The notes beneath the pieces are model-generated. The model was not told the DNA's origin. It saw only the letters and a program-made list of their open reading frames with translations, and ran no database searches. A program made the position numbers and the translations under genes. From assembly GCA_016932435.1 (NCBI GenBank), contig JAFGCW010000027.1, positions 1 to 19,496 of the forward strand: a DNA stretch of 19,496 nucleotides, read 5' to 3'. The stretch comes from Dehalococcoidales bacterium (lineage in GTDB: Bacteria; Chloroflexota; Dehalococcoidia; Dehalococcoidales; UBA2162). Of the stretch, positions 6,698 through 14,858 are shown piece by piece (the stretch's first letter is position 1; every line of letters starts with the position of its first letter).

Positions 6698-8356
6698 ATG
6701 GCTAAACCAAGACTAAAAATAATCCCTCTCGGCGGCTTGAGTGAAATCGGCAAGAATATGATGGTGCTGGAATATGCGGATGATATTCTCATCATCGATG
6801 CCGGACTTATGTTCCCTGAAGAGGAAATGCTGGGAATCGACCTCGTCATTCCGGATATTAATTATCTTCTTGATAAGCGTGAAAATATCAGGGGAATCGT
6901 TATTACCCACGGTCATGAAGACCACGTTGGAGCATTACCTTTTATCCTTCCCCAACTCGACGTTCCGATATATGCTACAAAACTGACACGGGGGCTAATC
7001 CAGGTTAAGTTGAAGGAACGTAAGGCTTTGACAGGAGCAAACCTGAAAACAGCCCAGTTTGGAACCAAGATCAAACTTGGGAAATTCACGGTGGAGTTTT
7101 TCCCCGTATGCCACAGTATTCCGGATTCTGCTGGGCTGATTATCGAGACACCGGTCGGTACCGTTATACACAGCGGCGATTTCAAGCTGGATTATACTCC
7201 GGTAAGCGGCGAACCGACCGCGCTTTCCAGGCTGGCACAACTCGGAGGCGAAGGTGTACTCCTGCTGATGTCCGATTCTACATACGCGGAATTACCTGGC
7301 TACACGCCTTCGGAGAGAGTTGTCGGAGAAGCCCTGGAAAGAGTGATAGCAGACGCACCGGGGAGAGTAATAGTCACTACGTTTTCCTCTCTTGTATCAC
7401 GTATTCAGCAGATCATAGACGCGGCGGCTAAACACGATCGAAGGGTGTTTATAATCGGTCGAAGTATGAGCGATAATGTGAAAATGGCGCTGGAATTGGG
7501 ATATCTTCACTCGCCCGACGGTGTTCTTGCCCGTATGGATGAGTTGAAGGGACTTGCACATAATAAGATAGTGTTCGTTACGACCGGAAGCCAGGGTGAG
7601 CCTACGTCGGCTCTGGTACGCATGGCGAACCGCGACCATAAGCAGTTGAAGATCAATAAAGGTGATACTGTCGTGATCTCGGCTACACCGATTCCGGGTA
7701 ATGAAGCGGTAGTCAACCGGACAGTCGATAACCTCCTGAAACAAGGGGCGCGAGTCCTGTATGACAAGATTCTACCGGTGCATGTCCACGGGCACGCCAG
7801 CCAGGAAGAGTTGAAACTCCTGTTAAATATTGTAAAACCGAAGTTTTTCGTACCTGTCCACGGCGAATATCGCCACCTGAGTTACCATGCCAGGCTGGCA
7901 CAGTCAGTAGGAATACCGGAAGAAAATATATTCGTACTTGAAGATGGCGACAAGCTGGAAATAAACCCTCAATCCGCGAAAATCACAGATAAAATCGCTG
8001 CCAGTAATGTATATGTCGACGGTCTAAGCGTCGGTGATATCGGCAGCGTCGTCCTGCGTGACAGGCGCATGCTGTCCAAGGACGGGATAGTCATGGTTAT
8101 CATAGCGGTCAACCGGCAGACAGGAAAGCTGGTAGGACGTCCCGACATCGTTTCCCGGGGATTTGTCGATACAAGGGAATCGAAGGAAATGCTTGATGAG
8201 AGTCGCGACCTGGTGGCGAATGCTCTCGATCATGGAAACGACAGGCTGGCTGACTGGAGTTTCGTAAATACAAAGGTAAAAGATACACTTAATAAATTTT
8301 ACTACGACCAGACGAGGCGCAGGCCGATGGTCCTTCCGTTCATGGTCAAGGTGTAA
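6698..8356 (+). CDS. rnj: Ribonuclease J
   Basis: RNase J is a metallo-beta-lactamase/beta-CASP nuclease with endonuclease and 5'-3' exonuclease activity, central to mRNA decay and rRNA processing in bacteria lacking RNase E. The 552-residue length is typical. Zinc-binding motif HGHEDH is at His71-His76, with Asp34 in IIDAG and the downstream SGDFKLD motif. The beta-CASP region contains TTFSSLVSRIQQI and the C-terminal part has HVHGHAS and VPVHGEYRHL. The start is ATG 6698. Its only Shine-Dalgarno-like sequence, AGAGGT, ends 15 bases upstream across an AT repeat, which is unusually far, so translation may depend on low structure. It follows udg by 47 bases and precedes ftsK by 19. Confidence 0.96.
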   Translation: MAKPRLKIIPLGGLSEIGKNMMVLEYADDILIIDAGLMFPEEEMLGIDLVIPDINYLLDKRENIRGIVITHGHEDHVGALPFILPQLDVPIYATKLTRGLIQVKLKERKALTGANLKTAQFGTKIKLGKFTVEFFPVCHSIPDSAGLIIETPVGTVIHSGDFKLDYTPVSGEPTALSRLAQLGGEGVLLLMSDSTYAELPGYTPSERVVGEALERVIADAPGRVIVTTFSSLVSRIQQIIDAAAKHDRRVFIIGRSMSDNVKMALELGYLHSPDGVLARMDELKGLAHNKIVFVTTGSQGEPTSALVRMANRDHKQLKINKGDTVVISATPIPGNEAVVNRTVDNLLKQGARVLYDKILPVHVHGHASQEELKLLLNIVKPKFFVPVHGEYRHLSYHARLAQSVGIPEENIFVLEDGDKLEINPQSAKITDKIAASNVYVDGLSVGDIGSVVLRDRRMLSKDGIVMVIIAVNRQTGKLVGRPDIVSRGFVDTRESKEMLDESRDLVANALDHGNDRLADWSFVNTKVKDTLNKFYYDQTRRRPMVLPFMVKV

Positions 8357-8375
8357 ATAACTGTTCGAGGATTAA

Positions 8376-10730
8376 ATGGCTAAGGCTAATAAGGCTAAGA
8401 AGAAAGCGGTTCAGTTAGAGAAGCCCGGGGTATCGGTATTAAGAAATATCCTCCACTTTTTTACATTAACCCCGGTATGGCAGATATTACTCATCGCCGT
8501 AATTATTGGAGTAATTGCCTGGCAGTGGGGAAATATTACGAGGTGGTATGAACAGAACATATTCAGGACGTTCGGCTGGGGTGTATTTATACTGATCGCA
8601 GCGGTGATTACACTGGTGACGGTTATCTGCAAGAGAAAATTATCTTTGTTTATAACCTACTGGAACCGATGGCTTGCCGGCATTATTCTTTGTTTATTCC
8701 TGTGGGGAGTTCTTGCATTGTTTCCCGGTCGTGGCGTTCTTGCCGCGATAGGTCTTGGAGGGAAGTTCGGACTGGGTATCATTGGGGGAACAAACCTGGG
8801 AGGAGTCTTCCGTGTTGTATTCCTGTTGATCGTCGGTGTAGTCCTGATGTTTCCCACAGGATGTTACCGTATGGCAACGAGTTCGATGTTCTGGTTGATC
8901 GACCAGATAAAGAGACCCGGTACTAAAACGATGAAGGAAAGTGACATCAGGGAACACTATGACATTACCGAAATTCCTCCTCAGTTAACTCCGAAACGTG
9001 AGAAAGCACGCAGGCCTTTCGGTGCTGAAGATGATGACAAACCTGCGATCGAGGTTATACAAGAGAAAGCTAAGGGAAGAGTGAGATCATTACCTGTACC
9101 GGAATTCGGAATCGAGCCGCCTAAAGCCAAAAAAGCTGAAAATACAGAAGAATCGGAACCGGTTCAGAAAGACCTGAAGCAGGTAGCCCAGGATGTATGG
9201 CGAAAATACGGTGAATCTCCGGATCTGGTTGTTGTAGACGGCTGGAAGCTTCCTCCGATTGAAATACTCGATGTATCTCCTGAAATACAGTTTAGCCAGG
9301 CAGATAATGCTGAAAGAGCCAGGCTGATAGAAGAAGCTCTTGCCAGTTACGGGGTCGAGACGAAAGTAGTCCAGATAAACGCCGGTCCTACCGTTACTCA
9401 GTTCGGCGTCGAACCGGGCTGGGACAGGAAAATAAAAGAAGTGAAAGAAAAGGATAAGGACGGCAATACGGTTGTAAGGCAGGAAGAGGTATCCAAGACA
9501 AGAGTCAAGGTAGACCGGATAACCTCTCTGCAAAATGACCTGGCCTTGGCACTTGCCGCGCCCAGTATCAGGATTGAGGCTCCGGTTCCCGGTAAAGCTA
9601 TTGTCGGTATCGAGGTACCAAACACCATATCTACAGTGGTCAGCTTACGTGGCGTAATCGAAACGAACACGTTCCAGAAACTGCAGACTAAATCGGGTCT
9701 TGCCCTGGCTCTCGGTAAGGGCGCTGGTGGAGAAGCAGTTGCCGGTGACCTGGCGAAAATGCCTCATCTACTCATTGCTGGGGCTACCGGAAGCGGTAAA
9801 ACGGTCTGTCTTAATGCTGTTGTCTGTTGCCTCCTATTGAATAATTCTCCTTCCGATGTCAGGTTCATTATGATAGATCCCAAAAGGGTGGAATTGACGA
9901 CGTTTAACAGCATTCCTCACCTTGCGACTCCTGTTATTGTAGACACGGATAAAGCATTAGAAACACTACGATGGCTGGGGCGTGAAATGAACAACAGGTA
10001 CCAGATCCTGGCTTCCGCAGGAAAACGGAATATCGATGGTTATAACAAGAACAGGGAAGGTAAGGACAAGATGCCGTACCTGGTACTGGTCATAGACGAA
10101 CTCGCCGATCTTATGATGACCGGTGGTGACGAGGTTGAGCAGATACTGTGCCGCCTGGCACAGCTTGCCAGAGCTGTAGGGATTCACCTGGTAGTGGCAA
10201 CACAGCGACCGTCGGTGGATGTTATTACGGGACTTATCAAGGCTAATTTCCCGACGCGTATCAGCTTCGCCGTCACATCACAGGTAGATTCCCGTACTAT
10301 TCTCGATATCGGCGGCGCTGAAAAACTCATGGGCAGCGGCGATATGCTTTTCCTGCCTACTGAAGCTTCCAAGCCGAAACGTCTGCAGGGATGCTACGTA
10401 TCCGATGCCGAAGCGGAGAGACTGGTATATTTCTGGGGTAACCAGAAAGGTGATGAAGTACTTCCGCTGCTAAAGCCAGACGAGTTGATACTTACCTCAC
10501 CTGCCGCAAAAGGAGAGCATCCCGAAGACTCGCTGATGAACGAGGCAAGGGATCTGGCGCGGAACCATGATAATATCTCCACGTCTTTCCTGCAGAGAAG
10601 ACTCCATATCGGCTATCCTCGCGCAGCGCGTATCATGGACCAGCTTGAAATGGAAATGGCTGATTGGGAAAAAGAAGATAACCCGGATGACGACGATGAA
10701 TTACTGGAAGATTTTGAAGACGAAGAGTAA
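8376..10730 (+). CDS. ftsK: FtsK/SpoIIIE-family DNA translocase
   Basis: This membrane-anchored hexameric motor pumps DNA at the division septum to clear and resolve chromosomes. The basic N-terminus is followed by four predicted membrane helices (about 34-51, 67-85, 98-116, 143-160) with a glycine-rich loop between the last two. A charged linker runs to about 290. The motor domain has Walker A GATGSGKT at 469-476, Walker B ending in Asp574-Glu575 (LVLVIDELADLM) and the ATQRPSVDVITGLIKANFPTRI segment. A gamma winged-helix domain begins near 720 (STSFLQRRLHIGYPRAARIMDQLE). The usual GIVGP-type wing sequence is not visible; the protein ends in an acidic tail from about residue 763. A GAGGA site precedes ATG 8376. 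Confidence 0.96.
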   Translation: MAKANKAKKKAVQLEKPGVSVLRNILHFFTLTPVWQILLIAVIIGVIAWQWGNITRWYEQNIFRTFGWGVFILIAAVITLVTVICKRKLSLFITYWNRWLAGIILCLFLWGVLALFPGRGVLAAIGLGGKFGLGIIGGTNLGGVFRVVFLLIVGVVLMFPTGCYRMATSSMFWLIDQIKRPGTKTMKESDIREHYDITEIPPQLTPKREKARRPFGAEDDDKPAIEVIQEKAKGRVRSLPVPEFGIEPPKAKKAENTEESEPVQKDLKQVAQDVWRKYGESPDLVVVDGWKLPPIEILDVSPEIQFSQADNAERARLIEEALASYGVETKVVQINAGPTVTQFGVEPGWDRKIKEVKEKDKDGNTVVRQEEVSKTRVKVDRITSLQNDLALALAAPSIRIEAPVPGKAIVGIEVPNTISTVVSLRGVIETNTFQKLQTKSGLALALGKGAGGEAVAGDLAKMPHLLIAGATGSGKTVCLNAVVCCLLLNNSPSDVRFIMIDPKRVELTTFNSIPHLATPVIVDTDKALETLRWLGREMNNRYQILASAGKRNIDGYNKNREGKDKMPYLVLVIDELADLMMTGGDEVEQILCRLAQLARAVGIHLVVATQRPSVDVITGLIKANFPTRISFAVTSQVDSRTILDIGGAEKLMGSGDMLFLPTEASKPKRLQGCYVSDAEAERLVYFWGNQKGDEVLPLLKPDELILTSPAAKGEHPEDSLMNEARDLARNHDNISTSFLQRRLHIGYPRAARIMDQLEMEMADWEKEDNPDDDDELLEDFEDEE

Positions 10731-10774
10731 GTAATGATATGTTACCCGTATGAAAAAGAAAGGATGGCAGGAAA

Positions 10775-11569
10775 ATGAGGAATAACCGGTTGAGAGAACT
10801 GCTGAACGAAGGAAAACCGACAATAGGTACTCATGTCATGTGTCCCTGGCCGGGAGTGGTCGAGGTAATCGGACATTCAGGAGTTTTCGATTATATAGAG
10901 TATGTCGGAGAGTATTCCTCCTTTTCTCTGGAGCAACTGGATAATTTCGGTCGGGCGATCGAATTGTTTCCGCAGATGTCATCAATGATGAAAGTGGAAG
11001 AACAGACCCGGGGATTTATCGCAATGAGATCGATAGACGCCGGTATTCAGAACGTACTTTTCACAGACTGCCGCTGTGCCGACGATGTTAAAGAGTGTAT
11101 TCGATACGTTAGAGCTGAGACGCCTGAAGCGGGCGGCATACACGGATTCGGCACCCGGCGGAGTACCGGCTACGGCGGATATGCCAGTCTGGAAGAGTGG
11201 ACGAAGGCGATGGATGACGTGGTTATCGCTATCATGATAGAGAAGAAGGGTGCCATGGATAACATCGAGGAAATCCTGTCCGTGAAGGGTGTCGACATGG
11301 TACAATTCGGCTCTTCCGATTATTCGATAAGCATCGGTAAGGCGGGACAGGCAAGAGACCCGGAGGTCCAGGGCGCACATGAAAAGATGATTAAGATGGC
11401 CCTGGAGAGAGGTATTCACCCCCGGATAGAAGTGGGAAGTTTTGAGCATGCCAAGCCGTTCATCGAAATGGGTGTCCGTCACTTCTGCATCGGCTGGGAT
11501 ATGTTCACGCTGGCAGGCTGGTGCCGCCAGCAGGGAGAAGGAATTAAGGAACTTTTCAGTTCTCTCTAG
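10775..11569 (+). CDS. HpcH/HpaI aldolase/citrate lyase family protein with atypical active site
   Basis: This 264-residue protein has the length and fold signatures of class II pyruvate aldolases (2-keto-3-deoxy-sugar or 4-hydroxy-2-oxo-heptanedioate aldolase type). The metal-ligand regions are kept: Glu156 in IAIMIEKKGAM and Asp182 in FGSSDYSISIG. By eye alignment to HpaI, the catalytic His of the D-A-E-H motif corresponds to Tyr47 (VGEY) and the substrate Arg to Val74 (MMKVEEQ), so the reaction may differ from the standard aldol cleavage. RSTGYGGY at 130-136 matches the usual R-x-x-x-Y-G loop. AGGA stretches upstream support ATG 10775. The gene sits 44 bases after ftsK and 49 before a hydroxyacid dehydrogenase, which suggests a shared small-carbon pathway. 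The substrate is unknown. Confidence 0.8.
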   Translation: MRNNRLRELLNEGKPTIGTHVMCPWPGVVEVIGHSGVFDYIEYVGEYSSFSLEQLDNFGRAIELFPQMSSMMKVEEQTRGFIAMRSIDAGIQNVLFTDCRCADDVKECIRYVRAETPEAGGIHGFGTRRSTGYGGYASLEEWTKAMDDVVIAIMIEKKGAMDNIEEILSVKGVDMVQFGSSDYSISIGKAGQARDPEVQGAHEKMIKMALERGIHPRIEVGSFEHAKPFIEMGVRHFCIGWDMFTLAGWCRQQGEGIKELFSSL

Positions 11570-11585
11570 TATAACGGTCGTTATA
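11570..11585. promoter_or_regulatory. 16-base inverted repeat between aldolase and dehydrogenase genes
   Basis: TATAACG-GT-CGTTATA has perfect seven-base arms around two bases and begins immediately after the aldolase stop codon, 33 bases before the dehydrogenase start. It is too short in the loop to fold as RNA and has the look of a dimeric regulator's operator. No binding protein can be named. Confidence 0.35.
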
Positions 11586-11618
11586 TTCTTCCCATAATTA
11601 ATGATGCAGAGGTGGAAA

Positions 11619-12605
11619 ATGTCCAAACCAAGAGTATTTGTGTCCCGGATCATTGCCGAAAAAGCCCTCGAAAAACTTTCAACAGAAGCAGATATTGAGG
11701 TATGGCAGGATGCATTGCCTCCACCGTACGAGGCGCTGAGTGAGAAAGTGCGGGATGTCGAAGGACTGCTGTCGCTCTTAACGGATAAGGTGGATGCCGC
11801 CCTGATGGATACAGCAACGAAACTGAAAGTAGTCAGCAACCTCGCGGTAGGCTACGATAATATCGATGTTTCCGAGGCTACCAGGCGCGGCATATCTGTC
11901 AGTAACACACCGGAGGTTCTTACGGAAACTACAGCAGACCTGGCTTTTACGCTGCTGGTTTCCGCCGCGCGCCGAGTAGTTGAAGCCGATAAATATACCC
12001 GGGCCGGTAAATGGAAGACCTGGGAGCCGTCACTAATGCTGGGACAGGATATCCACCGTGCCACGCTCGGAATTATCGGACTGGGACGTATAGGCAAGGA
12101 AATGGCCAAGCGCGGCAGGGGATTCAGTATGACGGTTATTTATTATGACGAATACCCAGCGCCGGCCGAGATAGAGCAAGAACTTGGACTGAGAAGGGTC
12201 GCCACACTTGATGAACTGCTGGCCGAAGCAGACTTTATCACTATTCATGTTCCCCTGACGGAAGCTACCAGGCACCTGATAGGCGAGAAGGAATTCGAGA
12301 AAATGAAATCAACGGCGGTCCTGGTGAACTCGGCCAGGGGGCTGGTGGTTGACCAGAAAGCACTCTATAACGCGCTGAAATCAGGACAGATATTTTCTGC
12401 CGGACTGGATGTAACCGAGGTGGAGCCGATTCCGCAGGATGATCCGCTGCTGACGCTGGACAACGTGATAGTCCTGCCCCATATCGCCAGCGGTAGCGTC
12501 ATTACTCGGGAAAAGATGGCGCTGATGGCTGCTGATAATATCATAGCAGGGCTGCGGGGTGAACCGCTGCCGAATTGTGTAAATCCTGAAGTGCAGAAGA
12601 AATAG
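11619..12605 (+). CDS. D-2-hydroxyacid dehydrogenase (glyoxylate/hydroxypyruvate reductase-like)
   Basis: A 328-residue member of the D-isomer-specific 2-hydroxyacid dehydrogenase family, reducing a 2-oxo acid such as glyoxylate or hydroxypyruvate with NAD(P)H. The Rossmann motif GIIGLGRIG spans 151-159, and Asp177 at the end of the second strand (YYD) favours NAD(H). The catalytic triad is Arg240 (NSARG), Glu269 (TEVEP) and His288 (LPHIASGS). An ATG at 11601 is in frame, but ATG 11619 is chosen because GAGGTGG lies four bases upstream. It follows the aldolase homologue, and a terminator lies 26 bases after the stop, making it the last gene of the plus-strand run. Exact substrate is uncertain. 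Confidence 0.92.
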   Translation: MSKPRVFVSRIIAEKALEKLSTEADIEVWQDALPPPYEALSEKVRDVEGLLSLLTDKVDAALMDTATKLKVVSNLAVGYDNIDVSEATRRGISVSNTPEVLTETTADLAFTLLVSAARRVVEADKYTRAGKWKTWEPSLMLGQDIHRATLGIIGLGRIGKEMAKRGRGFSMTVIYYDEYPAPAEIEQELGLRRVATLDELLAEADFITIHVPLTEATRHLIGEKEFEKMKSTAVLVNSARGLVVDQKALYNALKSGQIFSAGLDVTEVEPIPQDDPLLTLDNVIVLPHIASGSVITREKMALMAADNIIAGLRGEPLPNCVNPEVQKK

Positions 12606-12631
12606 CGTTTTTCTCAAGTAACGCTTTATTT

Positions 12632-12663
12632 AAGGATTCTCGAAAAAAGAGAATCCTTTTTTT
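12632..12663 (+). terminator. Intrinsic terminator after the hydroxyacid dehydrogenase
   Basis: AAGGATTCTC (12632-12641) pairs perfectly with GAGAATCCTT (12649-12658) around a seven-base A-rich loop, followed at once by a run of seven T (12657-12663, sharing the end of the stem). This is a classic Rho-independent terminator and marks the end of the run starting at udg. Confidence 0.93.
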
Positions 12664-12816
12664 CACTCCTGCTTTTTTTGTTTGCTTTTAACAAACTACG
12701 GCAAACCTAAGGAAGCTCGACGGCGAAACTCGCAAAGGAAAACCTATTCATTTTTGTAATATACTTATGATAATCAACAAAAAGATGCAAAGTTTACCAT
12801 TGCTATGGAGGTTATT

Positions 12817-13614
12817 ATGGCGAAACGGAATTTTACTGAAATAATCATCGGAGTACTGGCTGTTTTTTCGATAATTCTTGTTGCCGTTGAATCTTTAGCG
12901 GATGTATCCGAAGGCATGTTGAGAGCGATATATATCGTTGATGGCGTTATATGCTGCGTTTTTGCCTGGGATTTTATTTTCAGGTTAAAGGCCAGTGAAA
13001 GCAAAATGCACTTTCTCAAGACGAGTGGTTTCGAGATATTAGCCATGATCCCGGCGGTGGCTTTTTATGCGCTGGGCGCTATACCGGCGATATCGACAGG
13101 ATTCCGTTCACTCCGGCTGGTCAGGGTGGTAATAGTCTTTGCCCGGATGAGAAGAGTAATGATGCGGTCCGGCGGTTTTTTAAAGCGAAGCAACCTGATC
13201 GCCATGATCGGTATCACTACAGGCATCATTTTCCTGGGTGCTTTTGCCGTCCTGGTTCTTGAAACGGGTACCGAGGGCGCACGCATTACTAATTTAGCTG
13301 ATGCGGTCTGGTGGACTATCTCTACCATTACCACGGTTGGGTACGGTGATGTGGTTCCTCATTCAATGGCCGGGCGTATTATGGGTATGGTACTGATGGT
13401 GGTTGGTATAGGTGTAATGGCGGCTTTGATCTCACAGGTAAGTGCCGCGCTGGTGGAGAAAAGACTGAAGAAAGAACCCGAAAAGGACGATTTCCGCACG
13501 AGTGTGGTATCCCAGATAAAGGAAAAACTCGACAGGATAGACGAATTGAGTGAAAGTGAAGTTCAATTGTTAACGGATATGATCAGGACGTTGAGGGTGA
13601 AGGGAGGGGATTGA
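12817..13614 (+). CDS. Voltage-gated-type potassium channel
   Basis: A 265-residue six-helix K+ channel subunit (tetrameric in its family). The selectivity filter TTVGYGD is at 172-178, after pore helix AVWWTISTI. S1 spans about 7-27 and S2 about 37-57. The S4-like segment from Arg97 has positive charges at 97, 100, 103, 110, 112 and 113, the first three spaced as in voltage sensors. S5 is about 127-148 and S6 about 188-209. The C-terminal 50 residues are charged and predicted helical, suited to a coiled coil. An ATG at 12805 is in frame, but ATG 12817 has GGAGG five bases upstream and is preferred. The gene stands alone between the terminator at 12632 and a convergent gene. No clear terminator is seen in 13615-13829. 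Confidence 0.93.
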   Translation: MAKRNFTEIIIGVLAVFSIILVAVESLADVSEGMLRAIYIVDGVICCVFAWDFIFRLKASESKMHFLKTSGFEILAMIPAVAFYALGAIPAISTGFRSLRLVRVVIVFARMRRVMMRSGGFLKRSNLIAMIGITTGIIFLGAFAVLVLETGTEGARITNLADAVWWTISTITTVGYGDVVPHSMAGRIMGMVLMVVGIGVMAALISQVSAALVEKRLKKEPEKDDFRTSVVSQIKEKLDRIDELSESEVQLLTDMIRTLRVKGGD

Positions 13615-13829
13615 ATATCTAACTTTGAGTATATACTAGACCTGTTTGTAGCTGTCATGGAAATCGAGATTAATAAAATCAATGTCAGAATAATGAAAAA
13701 GGTAGGATTGATCGTTCCGAAATACTGGCTCCATCAATAAGCAAAAATATACTGGTAAAGAGCAGGTAGTAATCAGCGATGATTCAAATATACATAGTCT
13801 GTATGTTAATATGTAGTTCAAGATTAATA

Positions 13830-14840
13830 TCAACCCAGGTAAAAGATAGTTACAATAGCTCCTATATAGATGAATGCCAGGATGGTTGTGTCCAGACCTA
13901 CCCAGGCACGGAACCAATATTGAGGGCGGAATATAATCCCTATAATAACAGTACAACTCATCAAAATAACAAATAAAGCCGTTATAACATGGTTCATACT
14001 CACTCCCTGAAGTATTGGCCCGGCCGAATAAAATAGATCATCGATAAATAGAATTACACCTATATTAAAGATATTACTCCCAATTACGTTTCCGATAGCC
14101 ATTTCCAGTGAACCCATTCGCGCTGCAGAAAGTGAAACAACAATTTCAGGCGATGTTGTACAAATAGCCAGAAATAATGTACCGACAAAACTGGTTTCCA
14201 GACCGGTTGTTTCCGAAATCTGATCACCGATTATTGCCAACCAAGTTCCGGCTCCAAAGGTTACTACCGCCGCGAGAGAGAAAAACACAATCACCCTTTT
14301 CAAGGATACATCCTGACCTTTTAGAGGGGTTTGCGTGTTTTCATTACCTGTTTCAATGGTATTGGATTGATAGCGAAATATCATATATTGTGCTATAAGA
14401 AACGTGCCAAAAAGCAGTATCGAGTACACTCCGATTCGACCAAATATTGATACCGTAAGTAAATTCTGAGCCAAAAAAAGGAAAGTTGCTGCCGAAGCGA
14501 TTAACACAACGCTTAAAACGGCACTTAAAACAAGGCCGGTTCCTAAATAATGTAATGCAGGACCTCGAGTATATACCAGGTCAATAATCGCAATAATAGC
14601 CAAATTTATCAGACCTGCACCAAAGACGTTCCCAACGGTTAAATCAGGCTCTTGAACAAACGTAACTGAGCTTATCCCTGTTGCTAGTTCAGGGAGAGAA
14701 GTAACTGTAGCAAGAAGAACTACTCCAATCCACGCTCGCCCTAAACCGGTCTTTTCGGCGATGAGATCACCATATTTTGCCAGTTTGGTTCCTGCTGCTA
14801 TTATAATCGCCAGACAAATTACTAGTTGCACCCAGACCAT
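13830..14840 (-). CDS. CaCA-family sodium/calcium (cation) antiporter
   Basis: This 336-residue membrane protein has the duplicated five-helix layout of Na+/Ca2+ exchangers of the YrbG/NCX_Mj type, with a hydrophilic loop at about 157-180 between the halves. Repeat alpha-1 has TSLPEL at 47-52 (Glu51) and GNVFGAGLIN at 70-79. Repeat alpha-2 has TTSPEI at 228-233 (Glu232) and GNVIGSNIFN at 250-259. Both ion-binding glutamates and the final Asn of each repeat (79, 259) are present. Alpha-1 has Ala75 where the paired position in alpha-2 is Ser255, so one ion site may be weakened. ATG 14840 has GAGGAG about eight bases upstream. It lies 18 bases after the CNNM-like gene, implying a shared transcript for divalent cation handling. 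Confidence 0.92.
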   Translation of the reverse strand: MVWVQLVICLAIIIAAGTKLAKYGDLIAEKTGLGRAWIGVVLLATVTSLPELATGISSVTFVQEPDLTVGNVFGAGLINLAIIAIIDLVYTRGPALHYLGTGLVLSAVLSVVLIASAATFLFLAQNLLTVSIFGRIGVYSILLFGTFLIAQYMIFRYQSNTIETGNENTQTPLKGQDVSLKRVIVFFSLAAVVTFGAGTWLAIIGDQISETTGLETSFVGTLFLAICTTSPEIVVSLSAARMGSLEMAIGNVIGSNIFNIGVILFIDDLFYSAGPILQGVSMNHVITALFVILMSCTVIIGIIFRPQYWFRAWVGLDTTILAFIYIGAIVTIFYLG

Positions 14841-14858
14841 GAAATATACTCCTCATTT

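Noticed and set aside
10982..11839. 285-codon minus-strand frame opposite the aldolase and dehydrogenase genes.
   Set aside because: It is a long shadow frame antisense to two recognisable genes and shows no protein family features.
12691..12740. GGCAAACC and CGCAAAG motifs upstream of the potassium channel, recalling a c-di-GMP-I (GEMM) riboswitch.
   Set aside because: The stem that should join the two motifs does not form convincingly, and the second helix with its GNRA-receptor partner is absent downstream. It is at best a decayed remnant.
13636..13956. 106-codon minus-strand frame crossing the end of the antiporter gene.
   Set aside because: It overlaps the antiporter in another frame, lacks a ribosome binding site and has an AT-driven, Tyr/Ser/Leu-rich composition. 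The 13615-13829 gap otherwise shows only weak short hairpins.
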